DNA of 64,000 nucleotides from an uncultured Planctomycetaceae bacterium (GCA_937862885.1 CALMEE010000061.1:49288-113287); one strand, 5' to 3'; counted from the first letter of the stretch, positions 1 through 9,059 are shown. Notes: generated from the sequence alone by a model not told the origin. A program made the numbers and translations.

Positions 1-1
1 A

Positions 2-109
2 TCCGATGACGAATTCGATCCTGCGTCGAGTGATTTTGAAGAGGCCGCACCCAACTCTGAGAATGGCTTTGACGATGATGGACCGGGAGGCTTCGAAGAC
101 TTGAAGTGA
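2..109 (+). CDS. C-terminal end of an unidentified protein with an acidic tail (partial)
   Basis: The frame is open from the window edge to a TGA at 107-109. The 35 visible residues are rich in Asp, Glu, Gly and Ser and end in FEDLK. Such acidic, disordered tails occur on many bacterial proteins, so the product cannot be named from this fragment. The start lies outside the window. Confidence 0.6.
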   Translation, partial: SDDEFDPASSDFEEAAPNSENGFDDDGPGGFEDLK

Positions 110-571
110 TGTCTTGCCGCTGCATCGCGATTTTGGTGAAGTTGACTGCGTTTGCTATTTGCGATAGCGATGCTGGTGCCGGTGGTAACTGCTTGCGTTC
201 GCGTTGCGCGGGAGTTATTGCAAGTTACGAAAATTGGTTTAGGATACTATTTTGCATGAACAGGCAGATCGCTTCACGATTTTGGCCGCTTGCGGTGACG
301 TTGGTTAACACCTCAATCAAGTCGAGAGAGCTTCGATATTTCGCTGGAAGATCCTCGAAAATGAGTGCTGCGATCGCCCACCTGCATGGGAGCCTTCTGG
401 GCGCAGAACAATAGGGGCTTGGGTAGGTCGGATTCCAAATTATTTGAGGGAACTAACTAAGGTTTTTCAGGGTAGTATATTGTTGCGACAGCTCTGCTGG
501 ATTTTTGCAATTCGGCAGACGTTTGAATGTCGCGGCAGATATGTAAATTTTGAATAAGATTGAATTTCGAA
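110..571. other. Intergenic stretch without a supported gene
   Basis: About 460 bases. A 102-codon frame (106-414, +) and a start-less open frame running to about 556 have no recognisable features, and neither has a ribosome binding site. No convincing hairpin or promoter was seen. It presumably holds the promoter of the endonuclease III-like gene. Confidence 0.4.
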
Positions 572-1480
572 ATGAATGCGTCTAACCGAGCAGCCATTTT
601 TACCGTTCTTCAGAAAGTGGCTAAGAAGCAATTTCCGGTTGTTAAGCCTCCGACGACACGTTCGTTGTTGGAACATGTGATGTACGCCTGCTGCTTGCAG
701 AACTCTCAGTTTGATCAGGCCGACGAGGCGATTGCAAGAATTCAACGATCGTTTTTCGATTGGAATGAGGTGAGGGTAACGACGGCGGCGGAGTTGGCGG
801 ATGTGATGGGGTGCCTCAATGAGCCCATGCAAGCCGCCAACCGACTTAAAAAGACGCTCAACTCAGTATTCGAAGCCCACTATTCGTTTGACATCGATTT
901 CCTCAAGAAGGAAAATTTAGGTAAGGCAATTGAGATATTGGACAAAGGACGAGGAGTGACTCCATTTGTCATCTCCTACGTGGCACAAAGCGCTTTGGGT
1001 GGCCACCAAATTGCGATCGATGAAGCCATGATTGAGCTAATGTACTTGATCGGTGCGATTGATAGTAGAGAATCTGCTGACTTCCGGGTTCCGGGGTTGG
1101 AGCGAGCAATTCCCAAATCGCAAGGGATTGAGTTTTTCTCGACGGTGCATCAATTGGCGGTATCCCATTTTTCGAGTCCATTTAAGCCTGAGATTCGAAA
1201 GATTATTCTGTCGATTGAACCAGAGGCCAAAGATCGCTTTATCAAACGAGCATCCCCAACTTCCCGCACGGAGCCCAAAAAGACTACCAAAAGGAGCGAC
1301 GCGGAAAAGTTACCGAAGTCGGGAGCGGGTAAGGCTGAAGCCAAGTCGAAAGTTACAAAGAAGCGCGCTTCAGCTGAACCACCGACGAGCAAGCGAAAAC
1401 CTGGTAGACCCAAAAAGACGGTAGCTGCAGCTGCCGCCAAATCTCCCACGAAGCAGTTAAAGCGCAAGAAACCACGATAG
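572..1480 (+). CDS. Endonuclease III-like HhH-GPD protein with a basic AT-hook tail, probably not a normal glycosylase
   Basis: 302 residues. Residues 1-225 follow the endonuclease III fold order: N-terminal helices, a helix-hairpin-helix region (about 123-135), and an AIDEA segment whose Asp150 matches the catalytic Asp of the family. The catalytic Lys of the usual LPGVGRKTA motif is absent; the segment reads KGRGVTPFV. The four Cys of the C-terminal iron-sulfur loop are also gone, replaced in line by residues around SSPFKPEIRK. Residues 226-302 are a Lys/Ala/Pro tail with an AT-hook core KPGRPKK (276-282), suggesting minor-groove DNA binding. The ATG at 572 was preferred over a TTG four codons upstream. 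It may be a DNA-binding or lesion-recognition protein, or a glycosylase without lyase activity. Family membership is inferred from motif order. Confidence 0.7.
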   Translation: MNASNRAAIFTVLQKVAKKQFPVVKPPTTRSLLEHVMYACCLQNSQFDQADEAIARIQRSFFDWNEVRVTTAAELADVMGCLNEPMQAANRLKKTLNSVFEAHYSFDIDFLKKENLGKAIEILDKGRGVTPFVISYVAQSALGGHQIAIDEAMIELMYLIGAIDSRESADFRVPGLERAIPKSQGIEFFSTVHQLAVSHFSSPFKPEIRKIILSIEPEAKDRFIKRASPTSRTEPKKTTKRSDAEKLPKSGAGKAEAKSKVTKKRASAEPPTSKRKPGRPKKTVAAAAAKSPTKQLKRKKPR

Positions 1481-1560
1481 CTCATGCCGCTTCAAACATT
1501 TTTGTTCTTCTCGGCTGACGCGGTTTCGCACGCCGACGTTTTCTAAATTGAAGATTACTT

Positions 1561-2307
1561 ATGGCTGGTCACTCCAAGTGGGCAAATATCCAACATCGTA
1601 AGGGACGCGTCGACGCGCAACGGGCAAAGGTCTGGACGCGCTTAAGCCGGGCAATTATCGTGGCCGCACGTGACGGAGCCGACTTGAACGGAAATTTTCG
1701 CCTGCGCAAAGCAGTTGAAGATGCGAAGGCAGCTTCAATGCCTAAAGACAATATCGAGCGCGCGATTAAGCGAGGAACTGGCGAACTCGATGGGGGAAAC
1801 TTGGATGAGATCGTTTATGAAGGATATGGGCCCCATGGTGTCGCTATTATTCTCGATATTTTAACCGACAATCGCAACCGAACAGCTCCTGAATTGCGCA
1901 AGCTTTTTGAAATCCACCAAGGAAAGTTAGCAGAAAGCGGCGCCGTTTCTTGGATATTCAATCGTAAAGGCTTGTTCATCATTCCTCGCCAATCAATCGA
2001 GGAAGAAAGTTTGATGACGGTGGCGTTGGATGCAGGTGCTGATGACATTCAAGTCGTGGGAGATAACTTCGAAGTGACTTGTGACCCTGACCAGTTCTCC
2101 AGCGTCAATGACCGACTGAAGTTGGAAAATATTGAATGTGAGTCGGCGCAAGTTTTGAGAATTCCGTCCAACACTGTTACCTTGGATGCCGAAGCTGCCA
2201 CGCAGGTATTGAAATTGATGGAAGCGCTCGACGATCATGGAGACGTTCAAAGTGTTTCTGCCAACTTCGATATTCCTGATGAGGCGATGGCTCAACTAAA
2301 GAGCTAG
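1561..2307 (+). CDS. yebC: YebC/PmpR family transcriptional or translational regulator
   Basis: 248 residues, the normal family length. The N-terminus MAGHSKWANIQHRKG is the hallmark of the YebC/PmpR (TACO1) family, followed by the conserved segments RLRKAVEDAKAASMPKDNIERA and a VYEGYGPHGVA loop. Members bind DNA or associate with ribosomes and help relieve stalling at proline stretches. In many bacteria the gene sits with ruvC; no ruv gene is visible here. Start is the ATG at 1561. The gene is separated by 80 bases from the endonuclease III-like gene on the same strand and may share its transcript. Confidence 0.96.
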   Translation: MAGHSKWANIQHRKGRVDAQRAKVWTRLSRAIIVAARDGADLNGNFRLRKAVEDAKAASMPKDNIERAIKRGTGELDGGNLDEIVYEGYGPHGVAIILDILTDNRNRTAPELRKLFEIHQGKLAESGAVSWIFNRKGLFIIPRQSIEEESLMTVALDAGADDIQVVGDNFEVTCDPDQFSSVNDRLKLENIECESAQVLRIPSNTVTLDAEAATQVLKLMEALDDHGDVQSVSANFDIPDEAMAQLKS

Positions 2308-2342
2308 ACCGTCACACCACATCCCACCCATGGCTTCTTCGC

Positions 2343-3377
2343 CTAACTCAAATCGAATTTGAACCGCTCTGCGAATTCCTGGGCCTGTTGCGGCTTATCC
2401 AAGTCATACAGCGTCTGAACCAGAAGTCTTTGCGCAGGAATATAGTTTGAACAATCTTGTAATGCCAACTCCAGCGATGCAACGGCATGACGCAAATCAC
2501 CCGAGCCGATTAAGCCGAGGGCAATGTTGTATTTGACCCCTGCACTTAATGGGTGTCGATCCAAAATTGATTCGTAGATTTGCAAAGATTCCGCGAACTT
2601 GCCTCGCTTCAAATAGCGATTTGCGTCGTGCAATCCCCTCATCGGACCGGTCCTATTTGACCCGAAGTAGCAGTGACTTAGTTGGCGAAGTGCTACCGGA
2701 ACACCGACCACAAAAGGCAAATTTCCCCAGAGCATGGACCAAGCAGTTCGCCGAAAACAGGCGGGGCAACAATGCACGAAGTCCATGTGGATCCCGTAGA
2801 AATACACGAGAAAATAAAAGTAGAAGACGGTGAACTTGCGAGGTCGACTGTACATCTCACAACGCCGACAGATACGGTATTCAATTTCATGCCGTTGCAA
2901 ATCGACATCGAACTCGGTTGTGATTGTCTCGCAATATCGACAAAAGAATTGCGGAGTCGGGGGGCCCTCCATGAGGATGGCTGACTGACACTTTGGACAA
3001 ACGACCTCTCTTAATTCTAGCCTTCCTGCCGTTTTCGATAACTCGGCAAGACGTTGTTTCACGCGGCGGCGGCTCAAACTATAGTCAATCAGGCGTTTCA
3101 CGCTGGTCGCCTTCTTGTCGTGCACGAGAATCACGACTGTCGTCGGCGGAGCATCTTCCTGATCGATGATTTCAAGGCTGAGTTCGCTGTCGTTCAGGTA
3201 TGCTGCGACAATCTGACTAGACCAAAATCTGGCCTTACCCAACGAGATCTGTTGTACATTAATCAGTCCATCGTCCCGCATCTTATCGCCTCCCCAACTA
3301 TGTTGGGTCACCCAAGCGAAGCGGAAAGCAACGAATTGTTGGTCCAAGTTTACGATTGACTCTTTCACTCTGTTCAT
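2343..3377 (-). CDS. Zinc-ribbon and TPR protein with a short hydrophobic stretch, function unknown
   Basis: 344 residues. Four cysteine pairs, C127/C130, C146/C149, C170/C173 and C204/C207, make two likely zinc ribbons. Between them, at about 181-197, lies an aromatic hydrophobic run (FTVFYFYFLVYFYG), and a second hydrophobic piece is at about 216-232; these may be membrane segments. Residues 250-344 form two or three TPR-like helical repeats (for example the segment with GKFAESLQIYESILDRHP). This layout resembles uncharacterised planctomycete proteins but I cannot name the family. The ATG at 3375-3377 is 13 bases downstream of a decayed reading frame on the same strand. Its stop at 2343 faces the yebC stop. 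Confidence 0.75.
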   Translation of the reverse strand: MNRVKESIVNLDQQFVAFRFAWVTQHSWGGDKMRDDGLINVQQISLGKARFWSSQIVAAYLNDSELSLEIIDQEDAPPTTVVILVHDKKATSVKRLIDYSLSRRRVKQRLAELSKTAGRLELREVVCPKCQSAILMEGPPTPQFFCRYCETITTEFDVDLQRHEIEYRICRRCEMYSRPRKFTVFYFYFLVYFYGIHMDFVHCCPACFRRTAWSMLWGNLPFVVGVPVALRQLSHCYFGSNRTGPMRGLHDANRYLKRGKFAESLQIYESILDRHPLSAGVKYNIALGLIGSGDLRHAVASLELALQDCSNYIPAQRLLVQTLYDLDKPQQAQEFAERFKFDLS

Positions 3378-3390
3378 GCGGCGTTACTAT

Positions 3391-3720
3391 TTAGTGAATG
3401 AGGAGACCGATTGCATCGAGTCGCTCCCGGAACCATACCACGCGATTGTTGTAGGATGCGAGTGTGAGGGTTTCGAAAAGCTCCTTTTGATCAATTGTAA
3501 AGTCCTCAGGCGATGCGGCCAGTGGATCGCAGTTTCAGGGCGAGAAAATTCAACAGTATCCTGGATGAGATGAAGAATCTGCGAAGAACTGCTTGCACCG
3601 CATATTCAGACATCTCATGCTCGACTTCAATGGTCCAAGGTCAACCAGCAGGTGACCAACATCAAAAATGTAATTGGAGTAAATTTCTGCCCTGCCGAAC
3701 CTCTTCCTATTTCATTGTAT
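3391..3720 (-). pseudogene. Decayed protein-coding remnant with frameshifts
   Basis: On the minus strand, coding-like segments run through three frames. The first includes IYSNYIFDVGHLLVDL, the second begins PWTIEVEHEMSEYAVQAVL, and the last begins DPLAASPEDFTIDQKELF and ends in the stop at 3391-3393. Each segment is blocked by a stop in its own frame, and joining them needs two frameshifts. The composition is protein-like in each piece but I do not recognise the family. It ends 13 bases before the zinc-ribbon/TPR gene, so it may be a former upstream operon member. The alternative is chance open sequence. Confidence 0.4.
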
Positions 3721-3730
3721 TCGTAAATGC

Positions 3731-4046
3731 ATTGAGAAGTTAACGCCATATTCTGCAAAAGATCTCATGCCGACTAAAGGGCCTAAGGTAAGGCGTATTC
3801 AACGAAAAAATTAAGAAGAATTTCGAACTTTGATTGGTGGATGGCTGGTGATGTGAGCCCTTGCTAAGGAAAAAAACGATTAATAACTTCCGCTTTCGCG
3901 ATTAAAGGCGGTGCCAACAAAGTCGTCCTTTTGGTACGCAAACGAGGCGTAGGCGGGCGTTTCGTTCGCAGAGCGAACGACGACATTCATCGATCCACAC
4001 CCTATCGGCAAGGGGCGACTTTCGGAGACTTATTGTTCGAACGCCC
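3731..4046. other. Intergenic stretch with one perfect hairpin
   Basis: No gene seen. A perfect 7-bp stem, CGTTCGC and GCGAACG around an AGA loop, lies at 3963-3979, 68 bases beyond the glycyl-tRNA synthetase stop. There is no T-run on the minus-strand side, so it is at best a Rho-type or processing signal. Confidence 0.35.
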
Positions 4047-5681
4047 TCAAGCATCGATTCGCTCTTGAATCACTTGGCAACATTCGTCGACATGGACGCG
4101 AATCTGTTCAAGGCTGTCTCGATCCCGAATCGTAACGGTGGCGTCGACCAATGACTGTCCATCAACGGTAATGCAATACGGAGTGCCCGCTTCATCTTGC
4201 CGGCGATAACGTCTTCCTACCGCCCCTTTTTCATCATAGAAGACGTTGAATTTTCGCTTGAGTTCCAAATAGATTTGTTTCGCCATTTCCGGCATGCCAT
4301 CTTTTTTTACCAATGGAAAGACAGCCGCTTTTATTGGCGCGAGGCGCGGGTGCAGTCGTAAAACCACGCGAGTTTGCATTGTGCCGTCTTCGTCTGGAGC
4401 TTGATCTTCCGCGTAGGCATCGCACAGAAAGGCCAGAACAGCTCGGTCGGCCCCAGCGGACGGTTCAATGACATGAGGAATATACTTTTCATTTGTTAAT
4501 TCATCGCGATAAGCTAGGTCTTTGCCGCTCCCTTTCCATTTTGGCTTTCCAGTTTCATCGATTTGCAAGACCAAAGGGTTCGACTTTTCGTCAAGTTTGC
4601 CCTCCATGTGACTGCGCAGATCGAAATCACCTCGATGCGCAACACCTTCCAGCTCACCAAATTCGCCGGAGTTCAGGAACGGAAATGCGTATTCGATATC
4701 AGCAGTTCCAATTGAATAGTGGGCTAATTCAGCAGGGGCGTGTTCGCGGATGCGCAGCCGATCTGGTGATAGACCTAGTTTCAAATACCACTGCATGCGT
4801 CGCTCCCGCCAGTACGCGTACCATGCTTGGCTCTGCTGAGGATGGCAAAAGAATTCAATTTCCATTTGTTCGAATTCGCGGGAGCGAAATGTGAAGTTGC
4901 GAGGAGTAATTTCGTTGCGAAAACTCTTGCCGATTTGGGCGACGCCCAGTGGCAACTTAAACCGAGTGCTATCAATGACATTCTTGAAATTTACAAATAT
5001 TCCTTGCGCAGTCTCGGGCCGCAAAAAGACGGTATCTTCTTCTCCGCCCAATGCTCCTTTGGTGGTCTTAAACATTAGATTGAATTCTCGGGGTTCGGTT
5101 AACGAACCCTGTTCCTTAGCATCAGGCCCTAAAACATTAGCGAATGAATCCAATTTGGCGATACTGAATTTTTCGCCCTCCCAAGTCAATTTGTCACGAT
5201 CTTTCGTACGCAACTTAAAATATTTGAACGCCAATCGATCCAATTCCGCGTCCTCTTCCTCACCCGATTCAGTGCTGATGATGATCCGCGAATCGCCTAC
5301 AGCTGCCCACCTCCCGACCAACTGATCGACGCGATATCGTCGTTTCGACTGGCGGCAATCGACCATAAAATCATGGAACAGGTCGTAATGTCCTGAACAT
5401 TTCCAGACTTGAGGATGCATGATAATCGTCGAATCAATACCCGTCATCGAGAATTCGCAAGGTGCATCGGGCAGTACGTTCAAATCATCATGTGAAAGTA
5501 CCATGTCCGACCACCAAACATCCTTGAGATTGCGTTTGAGTTCGACTCCCAATGGACCATAGTCCCAAAATCCTTGGATTCCGCCGTAGATTTCACTCGA
5601 TTGAAATAGAAACCCTCTGCGTTTGCAAAGTGACACTATTGAGTCCATGGTTTTGTTGGTTTGGGCCGTTGGATTTGACAT
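4047..5681 (-). CDS. glyQS: Glycyl-tRNA synthetase, dimeric (alpha2) class II type
   Basis: 544 residues. It charges tRNA-Gly with glycine using ATP in the cytoplasm. The N-terminal segment (CKRRGFLFQSSEIYGG, DYGPLGVELKRN) is typical of single-chain glycyl-tRNA synthetases, as opposed to the alpha2beta2 GlyQ/GlyS enzyme. Class II motif 2 is seen in FRNEITPRNF and neighbouring SREFEQMEIEFF; motif 3 is the EPSAGADRAVLAFL segment. RPETAQGIFVNF lies just ahead of motif 2. The last 100 residues are the anticodon-binding HGTP domain (LAPIKAAVFPL). The ATG at 5679-5681 gives the expected N-terminus. It appears to be a single-gene transcript with a 477-base upstream gap. Confidence 0.97.
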   Translation of the reverse strand: MSNPTAQTNKTMDSIVSLCKRRGFLFQSSEIYGGIQGFWDYGPLGVELKRNLKDVWWSDMVLSHDDLNVLPDAPCEFSMTGIDSTIIMHPQVWKCSGHYDLFHDFMVDCRQSKRRYRVDQLVGRWAAVGDSRIIISTESGEEEDAELDRLAFKYFKLRTKDRDKLTWEGEKFSIAKLDSFANVLGPDAKEQGSLTEPREFNLMFKTTKGALGGEEDTVFLRPETAQGIFVNFKNVIDSTRFKLPLGVAQIGKSFRNEITPRNFTFRSREFEQMEIEFFCHPQQSQAWYAYWRERRMQWYLKLGLSPDRLRIREHAPAELAHYSIGTADIEYAFPFLNSGEFGELEGVAHRGDFDLRSHMEGKLDEKSNPLVLQIDETGKPKWKGSGKDLAYRDELTNEKYIPHVIEPSAGADRAVLAFLCDAYAEDQAPDEDGTMQTRVVLRLHPRLAPIKAAVFPLVKKDGMPEMAKQIYLELKRKFNVFYDEKGAVGRRYRRQDEAGTPYCITVDGQSLVDATVTIRDRDSLEQIRVHVDECCQVIQERIDA

Positions 5682-6158
5682 AAATGGGTGGTATGCGATT
5701 AATCTGAAAGTAAATTGATAAGGTTCAAATTGTGATCAATAACATTGTATGATAGGAAATCGAATCCTGCAGCCTCAACTTTGATTTCTGAATGAGTTTC
5801 GTGACGGCATTTTCTCGAGATCACCAGAGAAAGTCAGAAACTCAGTGGCGGAGCAGGAAATTGCGCCGCGAACCCCAGCATCATGAGCAGATCGAGTTCA
5901 GTCTTTTACTTTGATTTCCGTGATGTTCTCTCGCAGATCGTTTGGTGCAGTGGATGAGGGACGGAAACAAATCAATTGGGTGCCTGCCATAATTCAACGT
6001 CCATGCGAAGAGTTGTCAGCGATGGTCGATACCTATCTGTCGTTGCGCACTCTTCACGCCGCAGGCCGCGTTCGTGCCGGAAAGAAAGGGGGCTATGCGG
6101 TTAGACTGAAATTTACTTACGTGTGGTAAGTGAAATCCATCAAATTTTCGACAAGCAA
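5682..6158. other. Intergenic stretch upstream of glyQS
   Basis: 477 bases. A 72-codon frame on the plus strand (5911-6129) ends with a coding-like stretch (AMVDTYLSLRTLHAAGRVRAG) faintly reminiscent of recombinase-type helix-turn-helix sequence, but it is too short and has no binding site, so I do not call it. It should contain the minus-strand glyQS promoter; none is obvious. Confidence 0.3.
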
Positions 6159-8429
6159 TCAATCTTCGTCTTTGCGCGGCCGTTTCCATATCGGACTTTG
6201 GAATAGGTCCATGAATTCGAAACGGCTCCAATCGACAATAGGAAATATCGACGTATAGTTGTCCGTCCAGATTAAATTGGGTAGCCGCTCTTCGTACTCG
6301 GTGCGTGCCTCAAAAATCACATCGTCGAGATGCAGCAGCGTATCATCTGACAATACTACCCAACTACAGCTCGTTGGTTCAGTGGCATCGATGATAGATG
6401 CCTGCCATTGCAATTCGCGTGAAATGTTCATAACCACCGGTTCAAGGTCAAGATAACGATTGGATATATGGACCAAGAGCACGCCATTTTCAACTAGACA
6501 TTTGCGGTAGAGTTCAAAGCATTCCTGAGTCAACAAATGTGCTGGGATCGCGTCGGATGTAAAAGCGTCCACGACCAGAACGTCAAATTTAATATTCGAA
6601 GTTGCCAGGTCCCGTTCTAATTGAATCCGCGCATCACCAAGTCTAAACTTGCGGTTTTCCCCGATTTTGGTGTACAGGTCTGACAAGTAAGTAAACTTGT
6701 TTTCGGCAACGAATTTTACCAGTGGATTGATTTCATAAAAATAGACTTGATCACCTGTGGTTGCATAGGCCGAAGTGATCCCCACTCCCAAGCCAATTAC
6801 GCCGATATTGAGACCAGCACCAATGTCTTGTTCGCGAAGATACCGCATGGCTCGACCAATGCCAGAATTGTTTCCGTAGTACGATACAGGTGCATGTTCA
6901 AGATGCGATCCGATAAATTGATGTCCATGGTCGATTCGTCCGTTGATAAGGACTCGGTATGCAAGTCTCTCTAACCCGCCATCCACATCTTTTACTGTCA
7001 ATACTCCGTAGGCGTTTCTGGCCTTGAATACAATATGTTCGTCGTCCTCTTTTCCCGACAATCCAAGACGGTAATGATTCGCGCCAGCGATAATCATCGC
7101 CGTAATCACTGTACAGCCGAGTGTGTAACCAATGAATCGAAGTAATGACCAATAGTTTGGCCGATTGTTCACTGTGGCTTTGGTGTTACGTACACTTGAT
7201 GCGCTTACACTGCTGTCACTCTTTGCAAAATTCGTGATTTGGTGCAAATAAGCCAGATAGATCAAGATGACGGTCATAAACAGCCCAAGATAGAATTCCA
7301 TGAAATCATCGAAAATTCGTGGTGCCACAATTGCTACAAAGATTCCCCCTAATGCCCCACCGACACCCATCATCAAATAAAACAAGGTTAATCGGTCTAC
7401 CGCGGGCTTAATCCGAGCAAGTTCTCCGTGGCACGCAAAAGCCGTAAGAAAACTAATGGCGCTGTACCCGAAAATCTGTAGCCCTAAGTCAGATTCCACT
7501 CCGCTTTCCATTAGAAACACACCCAAGATGACAGCGAACCACAATAATAACCAAACAATCGGGCGTACGTACCAACGAGGGTGGTCAAAACAAATGACGA
7601 AAGTAAGCAAATAGAGAGACAGCGGTACAATCCACAAGAAAGGAACCGAAGCAACTTCGTGCGTCATCATGTTGGTGCAAGCGATTAACATGATTGACGC
7701 CGCCATCGGTAAAAGCGTCCAAAGCAGCAGAGGAGTAAGTTCAATGCGACTCGACTTATGCTCCTGTACAGCAACCTCGCCGCTCGCCGATCGATCGTGG
7801 TCGTGGGATTTTACCTCTTGGCCAATTATGTTGTGGTTGCGCGAATTTTCAGCAACTTGGTAGCGGTATCCACTCCAGAACGTCGCGATGGCAAATGCAA
7901 TAAATGCAGCTGTCCAAATCAAGGATTGAACTGGCAACGATAAGTTCGGCTCAATCAGAAATGGATAGCTGAGTAACGCCAATAGCGAGCCAACATTTGA
8001 CAGTGCATAAAGACGATACGGCGAGCGTGTCGGCAACGTCTTGGCGACCCAAGCTTGAAGCAACGGACTCGTCGTCGTTAACACAAAAAAAGGCAAGCCA
8101 ATCGAAAATCCCAACAGCTTCAAGATCTCCCAACTGGGATCGTCGAAGCTAGTTGGTTTCCAAGTTTCGTCAGCGCGTATAGGGAGAAAGAAGCATGCAA
8201 CCAAAATTACGGCTGATTGCAAAAGCCATTGCGCTTTCGGGGACAGTAATCGATGCGCTAAGTGCGCATACGCATATCCGGCGACCAGCAGAATTTGGAA
8301 GAACATCATGCACGTGGTCCAAACTACACTCGAACCACCGAACCAAGGTAGAATGAGTTTCGCAATCAGCGGTTGAACCTGGAAAAGTAAGAACGCACTG
8401 ACAAATATTGTAAAAGCGAAACGAAACAC
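6159..8429 (-). CDS. Membrane-fused spermidine-synthase-like protein (MFS/spermidine synthase fusion family)
   Basis: 756 residues. The N-terminal half carries about ten or more hydrophobic segments, starting with FAFTIFVSAFLLFQVQPLIAK and the family-typical LPWFGGSSVVWTTCMMFFQ. The C-terminal third is a Rossmann methyltransferase-like domain of the spermidine synthase type: IGVIGLGVGITSAYA binds the nucleotide, YFYEINP follows, and VLVVDAFTSDAIPAHLL corresponds to the active-site strand. The VVDAF segment replaces the DxxDP-type polyamine motif of true spermidine synthases, so the substrate is uncertain. Start is the GTG at 8427-8429. A 31-codon membrane ORF ends 28 bases upstream and may be cotranscribed. 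The enzyme is an integral membrane protein with the catalytic domain probably cytoplasmic. Confidence 0.88.
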   Translation of the reverse strand: MFRFAFTIFVSAFLLFQVQPLIAKLILPWFGGSSVVWTTCMMFFQILLVAGYAYAHLAHRLLSPKAQWLLQSAVILVACFFLPIRADETWKPTSFDDPSWEILKLLGFSIGLPFFVLTTTSPLLQAWVAKTLPTRSPYRLYALSNVGSLLALLSYPFLIEPNLSLPVQSLIWTAAFIAFAIATFWSGYRYQVAENSRNHNIIGQEVKSHDHDRSASGEVAVQEHKSSRIELTPLLLWTLLPMAASIMLIACTNMMTHEVASVPFLWIVPLSLYLLTFVICFDHPRWYVRPIVWLLLWFAVILGVFLMESGVESDLGLQIFGYSAISFLTAFACHGELARIKPAVDRLTLFYLMMGVGGALGGIFVAIVAPRIFDDFMEFYLGLFMTVILIYLAYLHQITNFAKSDSSVSASSVRNTKATVNNRPNYWSLLRFIGYTLGCTVITAMIIAGANHYRLGLSGKEDDEHIVFKARNAYGVLTVKDVDGGLERLAYRVLINGRIDHGHQFIGSHLEHAPVSYYGNNSGIGRAMRYLREQDIGAGLNIGVIGLGVGITSAYATTGDQVYFYEINPLVKFVAENKFTYLSDLYTKIGENRKFRLGDARIQLERDLATSNIKFDVLVVDAFTSDAIPAHLLTQECFELYRKCLVENGVLLVHISNRYLDLEPVVMNISRELQWQASIIDATEPTSCSWVVLSDDTLLHLDDVIFEARTEYEERLPNLIWTDNYTSIFPIVDWSRFEFMDLFQSPIWKRPRKDED

Positions 8430-8457
8430 CTAGCTTCAATCCAATCTCGATAAATAG

Positions 8458-8553
8458 TTAAAACGTCTGGTCATTGAGATTCGGCTTGGTCGTAGCAAAA
8501 CACACGAGCATACAGAACAAGAATCCGACAACCAAAATGCAATGAGCTAACAT
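8458..8553 (-). CDS. Small single-pass membrane protein, 31 residues
   Basis: A short frame from ATG (8551-8553) to TAA (8458-8460). A GAGG ribosome binding site sits five bases upstream of the ATG. The sequence begins MLAHCILVVGFLFCMLVCFA, one clear membrane helix, followed by a polar tail TTKPNLNDQTF. It lies 28 bases upstream of the spermidine-synthase-like membrane protein on the same strand. It may be a small partner or regulator of that protein, or a leader peptide. The short length keeps confidence moderate. Confidence 0.5.
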   Translation of the reverse strand: MLAHCILVVGFLFCMLVCFATTKPNLNDQTF

Positions 8554-8705
8554 TGTAACCTCGTAGCGTTAAAATGGGGGAGCAACAGGTCCAAAGTTGA
8601 CCATTTTGGTGGCAACGTCGTGTGGACCTTCAAGACACTAGGTTAGGTTCTTCGGTCATTCAAACAGATTCCAGAATTTGGAAAAAGATTACAGTTAGGT
8701 AAAAT

Positions 8706-8987
8706 CTAGTGGGCTTCAACGATGAATGGCGATTGAATTTCTAACAATTCCCAAGTGCTAGACTGGGCCAATTCGCGCATTGTATTCCATTGCCGACCGA
8801 GCCAACGAAAAAATTGCTGTGAGAGACGAGAACGCAAGCTGTACAACAGTATTGAGACTTGGAGACCGGTGACAGTGCAACCGGGTGAAAGAGGTGCGCT
8901 TTTCCAGTCGAGTAATCGTCGATCATTTTTTAGTCGACTGGCTGGACAAATTGACCGACGTAACCCATCATCTAATTCGATTTGCAT
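8706..8987 (-). CDS. Hypothetical protein, 93 residues
   Basis: The frame from ATG 8985-8987 to TAG at 8706 has a coding-like composition, with segments such as RLSQQFFRWLGRQW and STWELLEIQSPFIVEAH. It has no signal peptide and no recognised domain. It is upstream of the small membrane ORF on the same strand, with 152 bases between them, and divergent from the nitrilase gene. The opposite strand also has an open frame (8755-9000), which looks less protein-like. The family is unknown. Confidence 0.4.
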   Translation of the reverse strand: MQIELDDGLRRSICPASRLKNDRRLLDWKSAPLSPGCTVTGLQVSILLYSLRSRLSQQFFRWLGRQWNTMRELAQSSTWELLEIQSPFIVEAH

Positions 8988-9059
8988 CACACACGTGTGA
9001 GCAAGGCACGGCCAAAATGTTTCCAAGTAATTAGGGCAGTTTTTTGTTTTTAATAGCTG

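Noticed and set aside
106..414. 102-codon frame after the first partial gene
   Set aside because: No ribosome binding site, no domain, composition not protein-like.
3963..3979. Hairpin as glyQS intrinsic terminator
   Set aside because: Perfect stem, but no T-run on the transcribed strand side.
5911..6129. 72-codon plus-strand frame with recombinase-like look
   Set aside because: Too short, no catalytic residues, no inverted repeats or other signs of a mobile element.
8571..8632. Small structured RNA (4.5S-like) upstream of the membrane ORF
   Set aside because: Short complementary segments exist but they cross each other and the conserved SRP RNA loop sequence is absent.
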